Below, one piece after another: positions 1 to 9,198 of a stretch of DNA of 64,000 bases. How positions within the stretch are numbered: position 1 is the first letter of the stretch; every line of letters begins with the position of its first letter. The notes below the pieces were generated by a model that ran no database searches, was not told the DNA's origin, and was given only the letters and a program-made list of their open reading frames with translations. The position numbers and the translations under genes were made by a program. This DNA comes from Paenochrobactrum gallinarii (lineage in GTDB: Bacteria > Pseudomonadota > Alphaproteobacteria > Rhizobiales > Rhizobiaceae). The stretch is from positions 97,466-161,465 of the forward strand of contig NZ_JACIIU010000005.1 in assembly GCF_014205685.1 (NCBI RefSeq), read 5' to 3'.

Positions 1-931
1 CCAGCGAATAGTTCGGGCTTTCGCCATATTTAGCCTGCGTCAGTACTGCCAATTCATTATTGGTTGGCGCATCCACACCATGCCAATATTGCGCGCCAAA
101 ATAAACATCTTCGCTCAAATCCGCACCAAGACCTTCAAATTGCTCAAGGCCGGACGCCCATGCAACCACAATTTTCATGCGTTCTTTAAGGCCGAAACTG
201 ATGGCCTGACGCAATGTGTCAGAAGACTGCGCACCAAAGTTCAGGATCAGCAATGCATCCGGCTTTGCTGCAATCGCATTGGTCAGATAACCACTGAATT
301 CTTTTTCGGTCAGCGAGTGATAGCTGTTACCGACATGCTCGGCGCCTTTTTCTTTGAAGACGTTTTTAGCAGCATTGAGCAAGCCGTCACCAAACACATA
401 TTGGGGCGTGATGGTGTACCAACGCTTAACTTCCGGCATCTGTTCGATGATCGGGCGAACCGTCTGTTCGATCGCACCAAATGTCGGCACACTCCAGCGA
501 TAAGTACCGGCATTGCAATCCACGCCTGTCAGTTCATCCGCACCGGCTGTGGTAAAGAAAGTTGCCTTGGCTTTGGTCGCTTCTTTGCCCATGGCGAGCG
601 ATTCAGAAGACAAAATTCCACCAGCAAAGAGCTTGATACCATTTTGCTCGATCGCATCCTGCATTTTACGAACAGCAGTGGCTGGCTTGCCTTCTGTGTC
701 CATATCGAAGGTTTTAACTTTGATACCGTGCTTCTTTTCCGCCTCTTCTGCTGCGATGATAGCGCCCATCGAGGCATATTTTCCGTTGGCCGCAAATGCA
801 CCGGAAATAGGCACAGGAATACCGATATTTAATGTATCCGTTGCTGCCCATGCGCTGCGAATAAGACCTGGCATTGCCAGTGTGGTACCAGCCAAAGCAG
901 AATAGGTCAAGAATTGACGTCTTGATATCAT
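1..931 (-). CDS. Tat-exported branched-chain-amino-acid-type ABC substrate-binding protein (partial)
   Basis: About 310 codons are visible; the C-terminus lies beyond the left edge. The start ATG at 929-931 gives an N-terminus with a twin-arginine signal (SRRQFL at residues 3-8) and a hydrophobic stretch ending near SAWAA. After it comes TLNIGIPVPISGAFAANG, typical of the LivK/Peripla_BP_6 class of solute-binding proteins, and later QYWHGVDAPTNN. Proteins of this class deliver amino acids, amides, urea or small carboxylates to ABC permeases. Tat export is less common than Sec export for this class and suggests folding before export. It lies downstream of bdhA on the same strand, but a 336-base gap suggests its own promoter. 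The substrate cannot be read from sequence. No in-frame stop was found between 931 and the edge. Confidence 0.85.
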   Translation of the reverse strand, partial: MISRRQFLTYSALAGTTLAMPGLIRSAWAATDTLNIGIPVPISGAFAANGKYASMGAIIAAEEAEKKHGIKVKTFDMDTEGKPATAVRKMQDAIEQNGIKLFAGGILSSESLAMGKEATKAKATFFTTAGADELTGVDCNAGTYRWSVPTFGAIEQTVRPIIEQMPEVKRWYTITPQYVFGDGLLNAAKNVFKEKGAEHVGNSYHSLTEKEFSGYLTNAIAAKPDALLILNFGAQSSDTLRQAISFGLKERMKIVVAWASGLEQFEGLGADLSEDVYFGAQYWHGVDAPTNNELAVLTQAKYGESPNYSL

Positions 932-1267
932 ACCTAATTGTTCCCTTTTATAACATCTCTTTTAGTAGAGATCGTTATAACTATACGCATAGATTATCTG
1001 AACTGTCTACGGGTAAAAATCAGGTAGATAACATTCAATATAAGTCATTGAATATATTGTATTTATAACAACTAAATGGCCGTTTACCGGCAATTAAATT
1101 TGATAAGATTTTTGCGAGTATTGCAGGATATTGAATTAGATTCTTCTATATTTCAAATTCTGCTAAAATACATGCGGCGCGACACTATAAACATAAGTCA
1201 TATCTAAATTACTGGGTTTTTAATGCATCGCGCCGCAATCAATCTACTATGATTTTGCGATATTATC
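932..1267. other. AT-rich intergenic region
   Basis: 336 bases with no convincing gene. It must hold the promoter of the Tat-exported binding protein to its left and the 3' end of the bdhA transcript to its right. The only clear structure is a 10-bp perfect inverted repeat, listed separately. Confidence 0.6.
1173..1237. repeat. 10-bp perfect inverted repeat with long spacer
   Basis: Arms TGCGGCGCGA (1173-1182) and TCGCGCCGCA (1228-1237) are exact complements separated by 45 AT-rich bases. The GC-only arms stand out from the surroundings. It lies just after the bdhA stop on the minus strand. A loop this long and the missing T-run make it a poor intrinsic terminator; it could be an operator pair or an mRNA 3' structure. 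Confidence 0.45.
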
Positions 1268-2059
1268 TTATTTAGCAGTCCAACCGCCATCAATGGAAAT
1301 AGTGGTGCCGGTGATGGAACGTGCCCAATCCCCGCACAGATAAAAAGCCATTTCGGCAATTTCATCCAGTCCGACAAATTGCTTGGTTGGCTGGCCTGCC
1401 AAAATCACATTTCTGATGGCTTCATCCTCGCTCATGCCATGCGCCTTTGCCTGATCACGCACTTGCTTTTCAACCAATGGCGTCAACACAAAACCGGGAC
1501 AAATTGCATTACATGTGATGCCATATTCTGCGCTTTCCAGCGCCACACCTTTGGTCAAACCAACCACGGCATGTTTGGTTGCAACATAAGGCGCTTTATT
1601 GACAGAGGCACGCAAACCATGTGCAGAAGCAATATTGATGATGCGTCCCCAGCCAGCTTTTTTCATCAAAGGCAAAGCTGCATGGATGGTATGATAGCTG
1701 CTATCAAGCGAGATCTGTACAATCCGGTTGAAATCGGCATATTCAAACTGGTCAATCGGCTGCACTTTTTGAATGCCCGCATTATTAACCAGAATATCAA
1801 TACGTCCAAACTGTTGAATAACAGCGGGTGCAAGGCCGGCACTTTGCGCATTATCGCTCAAATCTGCCTGAAAATAGACAGGTGCGTGTTTGGCTTCTTT
1901 TCCAGCAATTGCAAGTGCTTGCGCTGCCTCATCCGCGGCCTCCACCCCATGCATTGCAACTTGAAAACCCGCCTCACAATATCGTTTGGCAATTGCCAGC
2001 CCGATACCGCTGGTCGAGCCGGTAATAAGAGCAATTTTGGGTTCCTGATGATCTGCCAT
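1268..2059 (-). CDS. bdhA: 3-hydroxybutyrate dehydrogenase (SDR family)
   Basis: 263 residues, the usual length of D-beta-hydroxybutyrate dehydrogenases (EC 1.1.1.30), which oxidise 3-hydroxybutyrate to acetoacetate with NAD in the cytosol. The classical short-chain dehydrogenase motifs are all present: TGSTSGIG at residues 13-20, NNAG near residue 95, catalytic Tyr-x-x-x-Lys as YVATK, and a C-terminal SIDGGWTAK. It starts 5 bases after the acetoacetyl-CoA synthetase stop, so the two are probably translated from one mRNA. Together they convert 3-hydroxybutyrate to acetoacetate to acetoacetyl-CoA, i.e. ketone-body or PHB-monomer use. A related SDR with another hydroxyacid substrate cannot be excluded, but the pairing supports this call. 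Confidence 0.88.
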   Translation of the reverse strand: MADHQEPKIALITGSTSGIGLAIAKRYCEAGFQVAMHGVEAADEAAQALAIAGKEAKHAPVYFQADLSDNAQSAGLAPAVIQQFGRIDILVNNAGIQKVQPIDQFEYADFNRIVQISLDSSYHTIHAALPLMKKAGWGRIINIASAHGLRASVNKAPYVATKHAVVGLTKGVALESAEYGITCNAICPGFVLTPLVEKQVRDQAKAHGMSEDEAIRNVILAGQPTKQFVGLDEIAEMAFYLCGDWARSITGTTISIDGGWTAK

Positions 2060-2064
2060 AGGGT

Positions 2065-4044
2065 TCAGTCTTTCAGTTCAGCAATATTTTGATAAAGCGC
2101 AAGCGCTTCAGGGTTCATCAACGCATCCAGATTTTTAACCGTACGCCCGTGGATCGTATCTCGTACGGCAATTTCGGAAATTTTCCCCGAACGCGTACGC
2201 GGTATGGCTGAAATCGCTATAATTTTAGCCGGTACGTGACGCGGGCTGGCACCTGAGCGGATGCGACTACGAATGGTCTGACGCAGTTCATCAGTTAAAA
2301 CTTCGTGGGCTTTAAGCTTCACAAACAGCACAATGCGCTGATCGCCATGAATATCCTGACCAACTGTCACCGCTTCTTCAACGGCATCAATCGTTTCCAC
2401 CTGCCGATAAATTTCAGATGTTCCGATCCGTACACCACCCGGATTTAAGGTCGTGTCGGAGCGACCATGAATAATATAGCCACCGGAAAATCGCTTTTCA
2501 GCAAAATCGCCATGTGCCCAGAGACCGGTAAAGCGCTCAAAATAAGCTGCATGATAACGGGAGCCGTCATCATCACCCCAGAATTTCACCGGCATGGATA
2601 AATGCGCATTACGGCATACAAGTTCACCGGATTGTCCGTTTTCACTTGGCACTTCGGGACGTGGTAAAGGCTGCGCTGCATCATCCAGCACATCCAAATC
2701 CATGCCCAGCATTGCGCCTTGCAACTCACCGCGCCAAACAGCTTGCAAAGGATTACCACCTAAAAAGCAGGCGCAAATATCCGTACCTCCAGATATGGAA
2801 GCCAAATGCACATCATTTTTCCACTTTTGATAAATATAATCAAAAGCAGACGGAATAAGCGCTGAGCCTGTAGATAAAATAGTTCTCAAGGATGAAAGAT
2901 CATGGCTTTCAATGGGGCTAAGACCTGCATTATTACAAGCATCAATAAATTTGGCCGAGGTGCCAAATGTTGCAATCTGCTCCGCATCAATCAGATCAAT
3001 GAGCCGTGACTGAGCCGGATAAGCAGGATTGCCGTCATAGGTGATAAGTGTTGCCCCCAAAGCCAAGGCTGACACCTGCCAGTTCCACATCATCCAACCG
3101 CAAGTGGTGAAATAGAAAAAGCGCTCATTGGCCTGAATATCACTTTGCAGTTTCAGTTCTTTGAGATGCTGCAACAGCAAGCCACCGGCAGAATGCGTGA
3201 TACATTTCGGCACGCCAGTGGTGCCGGAAGAATAAAGGATTGCCAAAGGCGCATTAAATGGCATTGGCACAAAATCAATTTTACGCGGAGAATATTGCTG
3301 CAACAGAGCATCAAATTGATGGGTGGCAACGCCATCAACAGCTTCAAGGCGTTGCTCACTGATTAAAATAAGCTGTTCCGGCTTAGCGGTTGCGCAAACT
3401 TCTCGAATTGTCGGCAACACATCAATTTTTTTACCGGCATATTGATAAGTAGCAACTGCAATCAGCACTTTTGGAGCAATTTGGCTTAAGCGATCAGAGG
3501 CGCTGGCAGGGCCAAAATCCGGTGAACAAGACGACCAGATTGCACCCAAACTGCTGGTCGCCAGATAGCCGATGATGGCTTCAATATCATGGGTTACAAT
3601 AGCGCCGACACGGTCACCTTTGCTAACACCCATTGCCTGCAAAGCCTGCGCCAGACTTGACACTTTATCATAAAGTTCTTTGCGGGTAATTGTGCGCCTT
3701 GTGCCGTCATCGCGATGCGCAATGATAGCCAGCCTCTTATCTGGTTCGCGCAACATGTTTTCGGCATAATTTAAACGGCTATCAGGAAAAAAACGCACAT
3801 CTCTGATATTATCGGATGTAGCGACAGCGCGTTCGCCCTTTTCACCGATAATATCTAACTCATCCCAGAGCGCACTATAAAATGCTTCAGGCGCGGACAC
3901 AGACCAATTGAGCAAACCCTGATAATCATCCGGCTCACAGCCATGCTGAGTGCGTGTTTTTTCTGCAAATTTAAAAAGCGCCGAAGCCTCAATTCTCGCT
4001 CTCGAAGGATGCCAAATAATCCGGTTCTCAATGGCTTCATTCAT
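2065..4044 (-). CDS. Acetoacetyl-CoA synthetase
   Basis: Adenylate-forming enzyme that activates acetoacetate to acetoacetyl-CoA with ATP and CoA (EC 6.2.1.16). About 659 residues from the chosen start, matching the family. The N-terminal ACAS-type segment (ENRIIWHPSRARIE) is followed by the P-loop-like ILYSSGTTGVPK, a TCGWMMWNW segment and the C-terminal RTRSGKISE containing the acylation lysine. I chose the ATG at 4044: it overlaps the preceding gene's TGA by 8 bases and has GCGAGG 8 bases upstream. An ATG at 4050 is possible, and the longer open frame to 4143 runs inside the upstream gene. It sits between the hydroxyisobutyrate and hydroxybutyrate dehydrogenase genes, consistent with a route for C4 hydroxy/keto acids. 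Confidence 0.88.
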   Translation of the reverse strand: MNEAIENRIIWHPSRARIEASALFKFAEKTRTQHGCEPDDYQGLLNWSVSAPEAFYSALWDELDIIGEKGERAVATSDNIRDVRFFPDSRLNYAENMLREPDKRLAIIAHRDDGTRRTITRKELYDKVSSLAQALQAMGVSKGDRVGAIVTHDIEAIIGYLATSSLGAIWSSCSPDFGPASASDRLSQIAPKVLIAVATYQYAGKKIDVLPTIREVCATAKPEQLILISEQRLEAVDGVATHQFDALLQQYSPRKIDFVPMPFNAPLAILYSSGTTGVPKCITHSAGGLLLQHLKELKLQSDIQANERFFYFTTCGWMMWNWQVSALALGATLITYDGNPAYPAQSRLIDLIDAEQIATFGTSAKFIDACNNAGLSPIESHDLSSLRTILSTGSALIPSAFDYIYQKWKNDVHLASISGGTDICACFLGGNPLQAVWRGELQGAMLGMDLDVLDDAAQPLPRPEVPSENGQSGELVCRNAHLSMPVKFWGDDDGSRYHAAYFERFTGLWAHGDFAEKRFSGGYIIHGRSDTTLNPGGVRIGTSEIYRQVETIDAVEEAVTVGQDIHGDQRIVLFVKLKAHEVLTDELRQTIRSRIRSGASPRHVPAKIIAISAIPRTRSGKISEIAVRDTIHGRTVKNLDALMNPEALALYQNIAELKD

Positions 4045-4924
4045 CAGCATGACCTCGCAGCATTTTAATGATGCCTGAAAAATCTTTTGCGCCATTACCG
4101 TCATTTGTAAAGCGCTGATAAAGTTCAGTCGCATTGGCACCAAGAGGGGTAGACGCGCCAGCCTGATGAGCGGCCTCTTGCGAAAGCAGCAAATCTTTGA
4201 GCATTAATCCAGCTGCAAAACCGGGAATATAATCATTGTTGGCAGGTGACGTTGGCACGGGGCCTGGAACCGGACAATAAGATGTCAATGCCCAGCACTG
4301 ACCGGATGAGGTTGACGCGACATCAAACAAGGCCTGATGTGATAGTCCCAGCTTTTCCCCCAGAGCAAAAGCTTCAGAAACCGCAATCATCGAGATACCG
4401 AGGATCATATTATTACAGATTTTTGCCGCCTGCCCCGCGCCATTTTCACCGCAATGAACAATCTTTTTGCCCATCGCTTTTAAAATTGGCTCTGCCAATG
4501 CAAAAGCTTTTTCAGTGCCGCCGCACATGAAGGTCAAAGTGCCTTGCTGTGCACCGCCTGTGCCGCCTGAAACCGGTGCATCAACAGACAAATGATTATC
4601 CAATGCCGCCAATGCGTGTGCCTTGTTGGCGCTTTCCACATCAATCGTTGAGCAATCAATTAATAAGCTATTGGCTGGTAAAGATGACTTGACCAACTGA
4701 TAAACCGATAAAACATGCTCCCCTTTCGGCAACATAGTGATGACGACATCAGCCGACATCACAGCCTGCTCAGCCGTTCCTGCAATTTTAATGCCAAGCT
4801 TTTCAGCTTCTTTGCAGCTTGCGTCAGAAAGATCAAAACCAACCACTTCATGATTTGCTTTGGTCAGATTGAGTGCCATTGGCAATCCCATATTACCGAG
4901 GCCGATAAAAGCAATTTTAGACAT
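4037..4924 (-). CDS. mmsB: 3-hydroxyisobutyrate dehydrogenase
   Basis: 295 residues. The N-terminal Rossmann motif GLGNMGLPMALNL (GxGxMGxPM) and DAPVSGGTGGAQQGTL (the family substrate-site signature) identify a beta-hydroxyacid dehydrogenase. GENGAGQAAKICNNM carries the conserved catalytic lysine. In valine catabolism the enzyme oxidises 3-hydroxyisobutyrate to methylmalonate semialdehyde with NAD. AAGGAATT lies just upstream of the ATG. It is followed with an 8-base overlap by acetoacetyl-CoA synthetase and preceded 11 bases away by the GMC dehydrogenase. No other valine-pathway genes are nearby, so a different short hydroxyacid as substrate (for example one made by the GMC enzyme) remains possible. 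Confidence 0.85.
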   Translation of the reverse strand: MSKIAFIGLGNMGLPMALNLTKANHEVVGFDLSDASCKEAEKLGIKIAGTAEQAVMSADVVITMLPKGEHVLSVYQLVKSSLPANSLLIDCSTIDVESANKAHALAALDNHLSVDAPVSGGTGGAQQGTLTFMCGGTEKAFALAEPILKAMGKKIVHCGENGAGQAAKICNNMILGISMIAVSEAFALGEKLGLSHQALFDVASTSSGQCWALTSYCPVPGPVPTSPANNDYIPGFAAGLMLKDLLLSQEAAHQAGASTPLGANATELYQRFTNDGNGAKDFSGIIKMLRGHADE

Positions 4925-4935
4925 TTTGAATTCCT

Positions 4936-6531
4936 TTAACGGTTATCAGCGAGGATCATGTCGGCGGCTTTTTCCGCAATCATGATGGTCGGAGAGTTGG
5001 TATTTCCAGACGTGATGCGCGGCATGACGGAGGCATCCACCACACGCAAACCTTTGAGTTTTCGGAAACGCAAACGCGCATCCACAACACTTTCCTCATC
5101 ATTGCCCATGCGCAATGTGCCGACCGGATGGAAAATCGTCGTGCCGATATCACCTGCCGACTTGACCAGTTCTTCATCCGTTTGCGCCGCAGTTCCGGGC
5201 AGATATTCTTCCGGCCTGAACTTTGCAAAAGACGGTTGCTTTACGATTTCGCGTGTCAATTTAATGGCGTTGACCGCGACTTTCCGGTCTTCATCGGTCG
5301 ATAGATAATTAGGGCGAATATCCGGCTGCACTTTATAATCAGGGCTGCTGATATGCACCGAACCACGGCTTTCAGGGCGCAAGTTACAAACACTTGCTGT
5401 AATGGCCGGAAATGTGTGAACGGGATCGCCGAATTTATCGAGCGACACCGGCTGCACATGATATTCCAGATCAGCGGTTTGTTTCTCAGCAGATGATTTG
5501 GTGAAAACACCAAGCTGACTAGGTGCCATCGACATCGGCCCCGAACGCTTCAAAGCATATTCCAAACCGATCTTGGCTTTGCCCATCAGCGAAGAGGCTT
5601 TTTCATTAAGTGTCTGCACACCGGAAACTTTATAAACCATGCGCAACTGCAAATGATCTTGCAGATTTTCGCCGACATTTTTGACTTCAACTTTGGTTTC
5701 AACGCCAGCTTTTTGCAGGACAGCACCATTGCCAATGCCGGAAAGTTCAAGAATTTGCGGCGAACCGATAGCGCCGGCTGAAAGAATAGTCTCTTTACGC
5801 GCCGTTGCTGTTTTCAGTCCGCCTTGGTGATGAAATTCGACACCCGCCACGGCTCCATCTTTCAGTAGCAAACGTTTGACTTGCGCTTTGGTTAAAATGG
5901 TCAGGTTCTTGCGGTTTTTCGCAGGACGCAAAAAGGCTTTTGCCGTGTTCCAGCGCCAGCCGGAACGCTGATTAACGTCAAAATAGCCAGCGCCCTCATT
6001 ATCACCGCGGTTAAAATCATCCGTTGCCGGAACACCAATTTCACCCGCTGCTTTTTGGAAGGCATCCAGCACATCCCAACGCACACGCGCTTTCTCAACG
6101 CGCCATTCGCCGCCGGAACCGTGATGGCTGCTTTTACCGCGATAATGATCTTCCGATTTCATAAAATAAGGCAGTACATCGTCCCATGCCCAGCCTTCGC
6201 AGCCAAGCTGGCGCCAGATATCATAATCCATCGCCTGCCCGCGCATATAGATCATGCCATTGATGGATGAGCAGCCACCCAAAACTTTACCGCGCGGATA
6301 GAGCAGCGAGCGACCATTCAGGTTTGGTTCAGCAACCGTTTTAAAGCACCAGTCTGTGCGCGGATTGTTGATGCAATAGAGATAACCGACCGGAATATGC
6401 ACCCAGTGATAATTATCATTGCCACCGGCTTCTAACAGCAAAACGCGATTTTCCGGTCTTTCGGACAGGCGGTTGGCAAGAACGCAGCCCGCGCTACCCG
6501 CTCCGATGACGATATAGTCATATTCGCCCAT
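4936..6531 (-). CDS. GMC-family FAD-dependent alcohol/choline-type dehydrogenase
   Basis: About 531 residues. The N-terminal FAD motif [18 protein letters not shown], followed by the acidic LLEAGG, is the glucose-methanol-choline oxidoreductase signature. [16 protein letters not shown] and [16 protein letters not shown] are the two GMC family patterns, and the C-terminal half has [10 protein letters not shown] (active-site His) and SGNTNSPT. The family oxidises primary alcohols such as choline, short alcohols or polyethylene glycol to aldehydes. The start at 6531 is chosen for GGAGA 6 bases upstream; a GTG at 6543 is in frame but overlaps that ribosome site. No betaine-aldehyde dehydrogenase (betB) or betI accompanies it, so choline is not the obvious substrate. 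The operon context suggests an alcohol or hydroxyacid precursor brought in by the adjacent ABC importer. Confidence 0.85.
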   Translation of the reverse strand: MGEYDYIVIGAGSAGCVLANRLSERPENRVLLLEAGGNDNYHWVHIPVGYLYCINNPRTDWCFKTVAEPNLNGRSLLYPRGKVLGGCSSINGMIYMRGQAMDYDIWRQLGCEGWAWDDVLPYFMKSEDHYRGKSSHHGSGGEWRVEKARVRWDVLDAFQKAAGEIGVPATDDFNRGDNEGAGYFDVNQRSGWRWNTAKAFLRPAKNRKNLTILTKAQVKRLLLKDGAVAGVEFHHQGGLKTATARKETILSAGAIGSPQILELSGIGNGAVLQKAGVETKVEVKNVGENLQDHLQLRMVYKVSGVQTLNEKASSLMGKAKIGLEYALKRSGPMSMAPSQLGVFTKSSAEKQTADLEYHVQPVSLDKFGDPVHTFPAITASVCNLRPESRGSVHISSPDYKVQPDIRPNYLSTDEDRKVAVNAIKLTREIVKQPSFAKFRPEEYLPGTAAQTDEELVKSAGDIGTTIFHPVGTLRMGNDEESVVDARLRFRKLKGLRVVDASVMPRITSGNTNSPTIMIAEKAADMILADNR

Positions 6532-6606
6532 AATTTTCTCCACACCTCCCCTGTCCCGCGTCAGCCAAGACGCGGGCGGAGATATTTCATTTCAGCAATT
6601 TAAAAC

Positions 6607-7605
6607 TTACTTGCGGTGTTCGAAGCCGAGCATCCGGCCAAACCTGGAGGCGTAGAACTCCCCAACCAGACCACGACGGAACACCAGCACACAGGCCATA
6701 AACACAACGCCCGTGATAATCGTTACCGGTATATCGGATGTCGCCAGATAGTTCTGCAATGTCACAACAAGTCCGGCTCCAAAAATCGGTCCTGTCATGG
6801 TGCCGATGCCACCAAGCAAGGTCATCAGGATCACTTCACCCGACATTTGCCATGTCACATCGGTAAGAGTTGCAAACTGGAACACCAATGCTTTCAGCCC
6901 GCCCGCAAGACCTGCCAGTGTGGCCGACATCACAAAGGCGCCAAGCTTATACATCTGCACATTATAGCCGAGTGAAATAGCGCGCTGTTCATTCTCACGG
7001 ATGGATTTCAAAATCATACCAAACGGCGAATTGATAAAGCGCCAGATCACAAAAACAGCCAGAATGAAGATCGCCAAAACGGTGTAATACATGTTGAGCT
7101 GAACATTGAGATCAAGCAAACCAAACAGAAAACCGCGCGGCACCCCCTGCAAGCCGTCTTCACCACGGGTGAAGGGCGCCTGCAAACAGAAGAAGTAAAA
7201 CATCTGCGACAGAGCCAGTGTGATCATCGCAAAGTAAATACCCTGACGACGAATGGCGAAAAAGCCGATCACCAGTCCGAGCACTGCCGCCCCCGCCATG
7301 CCGACGATGAGGCCGAGTTCAGGGGTAATGCCCCATTCTTTCACCGCATAGCCGGTGAAATAAGCAGCGCCCCCAAAGAAAGCCGCATGGCCGAAAGATA
7401 GAAGCCCCGTGTAACCAAGCAGCAGATTGAAAGCGCAGGCAAACATTGCGAAGGTTAAAAGCTTCATTAAAAAGATCGGATAGACAAACATTGGCGCTAT
7501 AAGAAATAGTCCCAGACCAATGAGGATCAATGCAGTTTTTACCGGACTGAAAGATGCCTGTTTTGCATGTTGCTGCACGGATGTTGCATCAAGAGTATTC
7601 GACAT
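6607..7605 (-). CDS. Branched-chain-type ABC permease (LivM-like)
   Basis: About 332 residues, highly hydrophobic with roughly eight to ten membrane segments. NLLLGYTGLLSFGHAAFFG is the LivM signature and LGYNVQMYKLGAFVMSATLAGLAGGL the conserved cytoplasmic loop that docks the ATPase. It pairs with the LivH-like permease to form the inner-membrane channel. The ATG at 7605 is preferred because GGAAAGG lies 9 bases upstream; an ATG at 7614 is also possible. It is the last transport gene before the catabolic genes, 75 bases upstream of the GMC dehydrogenase. Confidence 0.88.
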   Translation of the reverse strand: MSNTLDATSVQQHAKQASFSPVKTALILIGLGLFLIAPMFVYPIFLMKLLTFAMFACAFNLLLGYTGLLSFGHAAFFGGAAYFTGYAVKEWGITPELGLIVGMAGAAVLGLVIGFFAIRRQGIYFAMITLALSQMFYFFCLQAPFTRGEDGLQGVPRGFLFGLLDLNVQLNMYYTVLAIFILAVFVIWRFINSPFGMILKSIRENEQRAISLGYNVQMYKLGAFVMSATLAGLAGGLKALVFQFATLTDVTWQMSGEVILMTLLGGIGTMTGPIFGAGLVVTLQNYLATSDIPVTIITGVVFMACVLVFRRGLVGEFYASRFGRMLGFEHRK

Positions 7606-7606
7606 A

Positions 7607-8494
7607 TCAGGCATCCTTTCCGAACAGTCCCGCAGGGCGGATAAGAAGAACGATCGCCATAATCACGAAGATCACAATATTGGATGCCTCGGGATAGAAA
7701 ACCTTCGTCAAACCTTCTGCGACACCCAGCATAAAGCCGGTGACAATCGCACCCATAATGGAGCCCATACCGCCGACAACAACGACCGCAAACACCACGA
7801 TAATCAGGTTGGTGCCCATCAATGGCGACACCTGATAAATCGGTGCGGCCAGCACACCGGTAAAGCCTGCAAGACCAGCACCCAGTGCATAGGTCAGCGT
7901 CAGCAATACCGGGACGTTAATACCGAAAACCTGAACAAGTGTCGGGTTCTCTGTGGCTGCACGCAAATAAGAGCCAAGGCGCGTTTTCTCGATCAATGCC
8001 CATGTGGCGACACAAACGACAAGCGATGCCACCACCACAAAAGCACGGTAATTAGGCAGGAACATAAAGCCTAAATTTGTACCGCCTGCGAGTTGCGGTG
8101 GCACGGAATAAGGTTGCCCTGCCGCACCATAAAGCCAGCGGAAAGTACCTTCCACGGCAAGCGCCAAGCCGAAAGTAAACAGCAAGCCATAAAGATGATC
8201 GAGATCATAAAGGCGCGAGAGCATAAAGCGCTCAACAAACGCGCCAAACAAACCAACGATGAGAGGTGTTACGAACAGTGCCACCCAAAAATTCATGCCG
8301 AAATATTGCAAGCCTAAATAGGCTACAAATGCGCCCAGCATGTATTGTGCGCCATGCGCAAAATTGATCACCCGCAGCAGGCCGAAAATGACCGCCAGAC
8401 CAAGTGACAAAAGAGCATAAAAAGAACCATTGATAAGGCCAACGAGTAATTGCCCTAGCAATGCCTGAATTGGTATGCCGAAGATCATTGTCAT
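7607..8494 (-). CDS. Branched-chain-type ABC permease (LivH-like)
   Basis: About 295 residues with multiple membrane helices. GLINGSFYALLSLGLAVIFG followed by VINFAHG is the LivH N-terminal pattern, and the central loop contains ALGAGLAGFTGVL. I start at the ATG at 8494, one base after the TGA of the ATPase gene and with a GGGGG ribosome site; the longer open frame to 8560 lies inside that gene. It forms the heterodimeric membrane channel with the LivM-like permease. Confidence 0.88.
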   Translation of the reverse strand: MTMIFGIPIQALLGQLLVGLINGSFYALLSLGLAVIFGLLRVINFAHGAQYMLGAFVAYLGLQYFGMNFWVALFVTPLIVGLFGAFVERFMLSRLYDLDHLYGLLFTFGLALAVEGTFRWLYGAAGQPYSVPPQLAGGTNLGFMFLPNYRAFVVVASLVVCVATWALIEKTRLGSYLRAATENPTLVQVFGINVPVLLTLTYALGAGLAGFTGVLAAPIYQVSPLMGTNLIIVVFAVVVVGGMGSIMGAIVTGFMLGVAEGLTKVFYPEASNIVIFVIMAIVLLIRPAGLFGKDA

Positions 8495-8495
8495 A

Positions 8496-9197
8496 TCAAA
8501 CCCCCAGCACTTTATTGAGTTCGTCCATACGATCAGACAACTCATGAACCGGAAAATCACTGACCATCTGGCCGTGATCCATTAAATAAAAGCGGTCGGC
8601 TATTTTGCGTGCAAAGCGGAAATTCTGCTCCACCAGCACGACCGTCATGCCGCGCTCTTTGAGTTTCAAAAGCACTTCACCAATGCGCTGTACAATCACC
8701 GGCGCAAGCCCTTCTGTCGGCTCATCCAGCAGCAAAACTTTCACGCCGGTGCGCAAGATGCGCGCCATCGCCAGCATCTGTTGTTCGCCACCCGACAATT
8801 TGGTGCCAGGACTATTACGACGCTCCAGAAGGTTCGGAAACAGCTCGTAAATTTCATCCAGGCTCATGCCACCACTGGCAACAACAGGGGGAAGTTTTAA
8901 GTTTTCTTCAACCGTCAGCGTTGCAAAAATTCCGCGTTCTTCAGGTACAAATCCCATGCCGTAACGGGCGGTGCGATGCAGCGGCACGGACATCAAATCC
9001 TTGCCACCCAGTTTAATCGTGCCCTTACGCTTGCGGATAATGCCCATAATGGTGCGCAATGTGGTGGTTTTACCCACGCCGTTACGACCCAAAATTGTAA
9101 TCATTTCACCTTCATTGACATGGAGATCAACGCCATAAAGCGCCTGACTTTCGCCATACCATGCCTCAAGGCCGGAAACTTCGAGGAGTGCCGCCAT
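8496..9197 (-). CDS. Branched-chain-type ABC ATPase (LivF-like)
   Basis: 233 residues, the usual LivF length. Walker A GRNGVGKTT, Q-loop region GFVPEERGIF, signature LSGGEQQ, Walker B VLLLDEP, and the LivF-typical EGLAPVIVQ after Walker B. One of two cytoplasmic ATPases driving the importer. The start at 9197 follows the TAA of the LivG-like gene by one base, with GGAGGA 8 bases upstream. Confidence 0.9.
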   Translation of the reverse strand: MAALLEVSGLEAWYGESQALYGVDLHVNEGEMITILGRNGVGKTTTLRTIMGIIRKRKGTIKLGGKDLMSVPLHRTARYGMGFVPEERGIFATLTVEENLKLPPVVASGGMSLDEIYELFPNLLERRNSPGTKLSGGEQQMLAMARILRTGVKVLLLDEPTEGLAPVIVQRIGEVLLKLKERGMTVVLVEQNFRFARKIADRFYLMDHGQMVSDFPVHELSDRMDELNKVLGV

Positions 9198-9198
9198 C

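Noticed and set aside
80..832. 250-codon open frame on the plus strand
   Set aside because: It is the antisense shadow of the partial substrate-binding protein, has no family-like sequence and reads in the same codon register; the minus-strand frame has a signal peptide and family motifs.
1379..2092. 237-codon plus-strand open frame
   Set aside because: Antisense of bdhA with Cys/His-rich random-like translation; the minus-strand SDR motifs are unambiguous.
7520..8074. 184-codon plus-strand open frame
   Set aside because: Its Asn/His/Arg-rich translation is typical of antisense to membrane-protein codons; the LivH/LivM genes explain the region.
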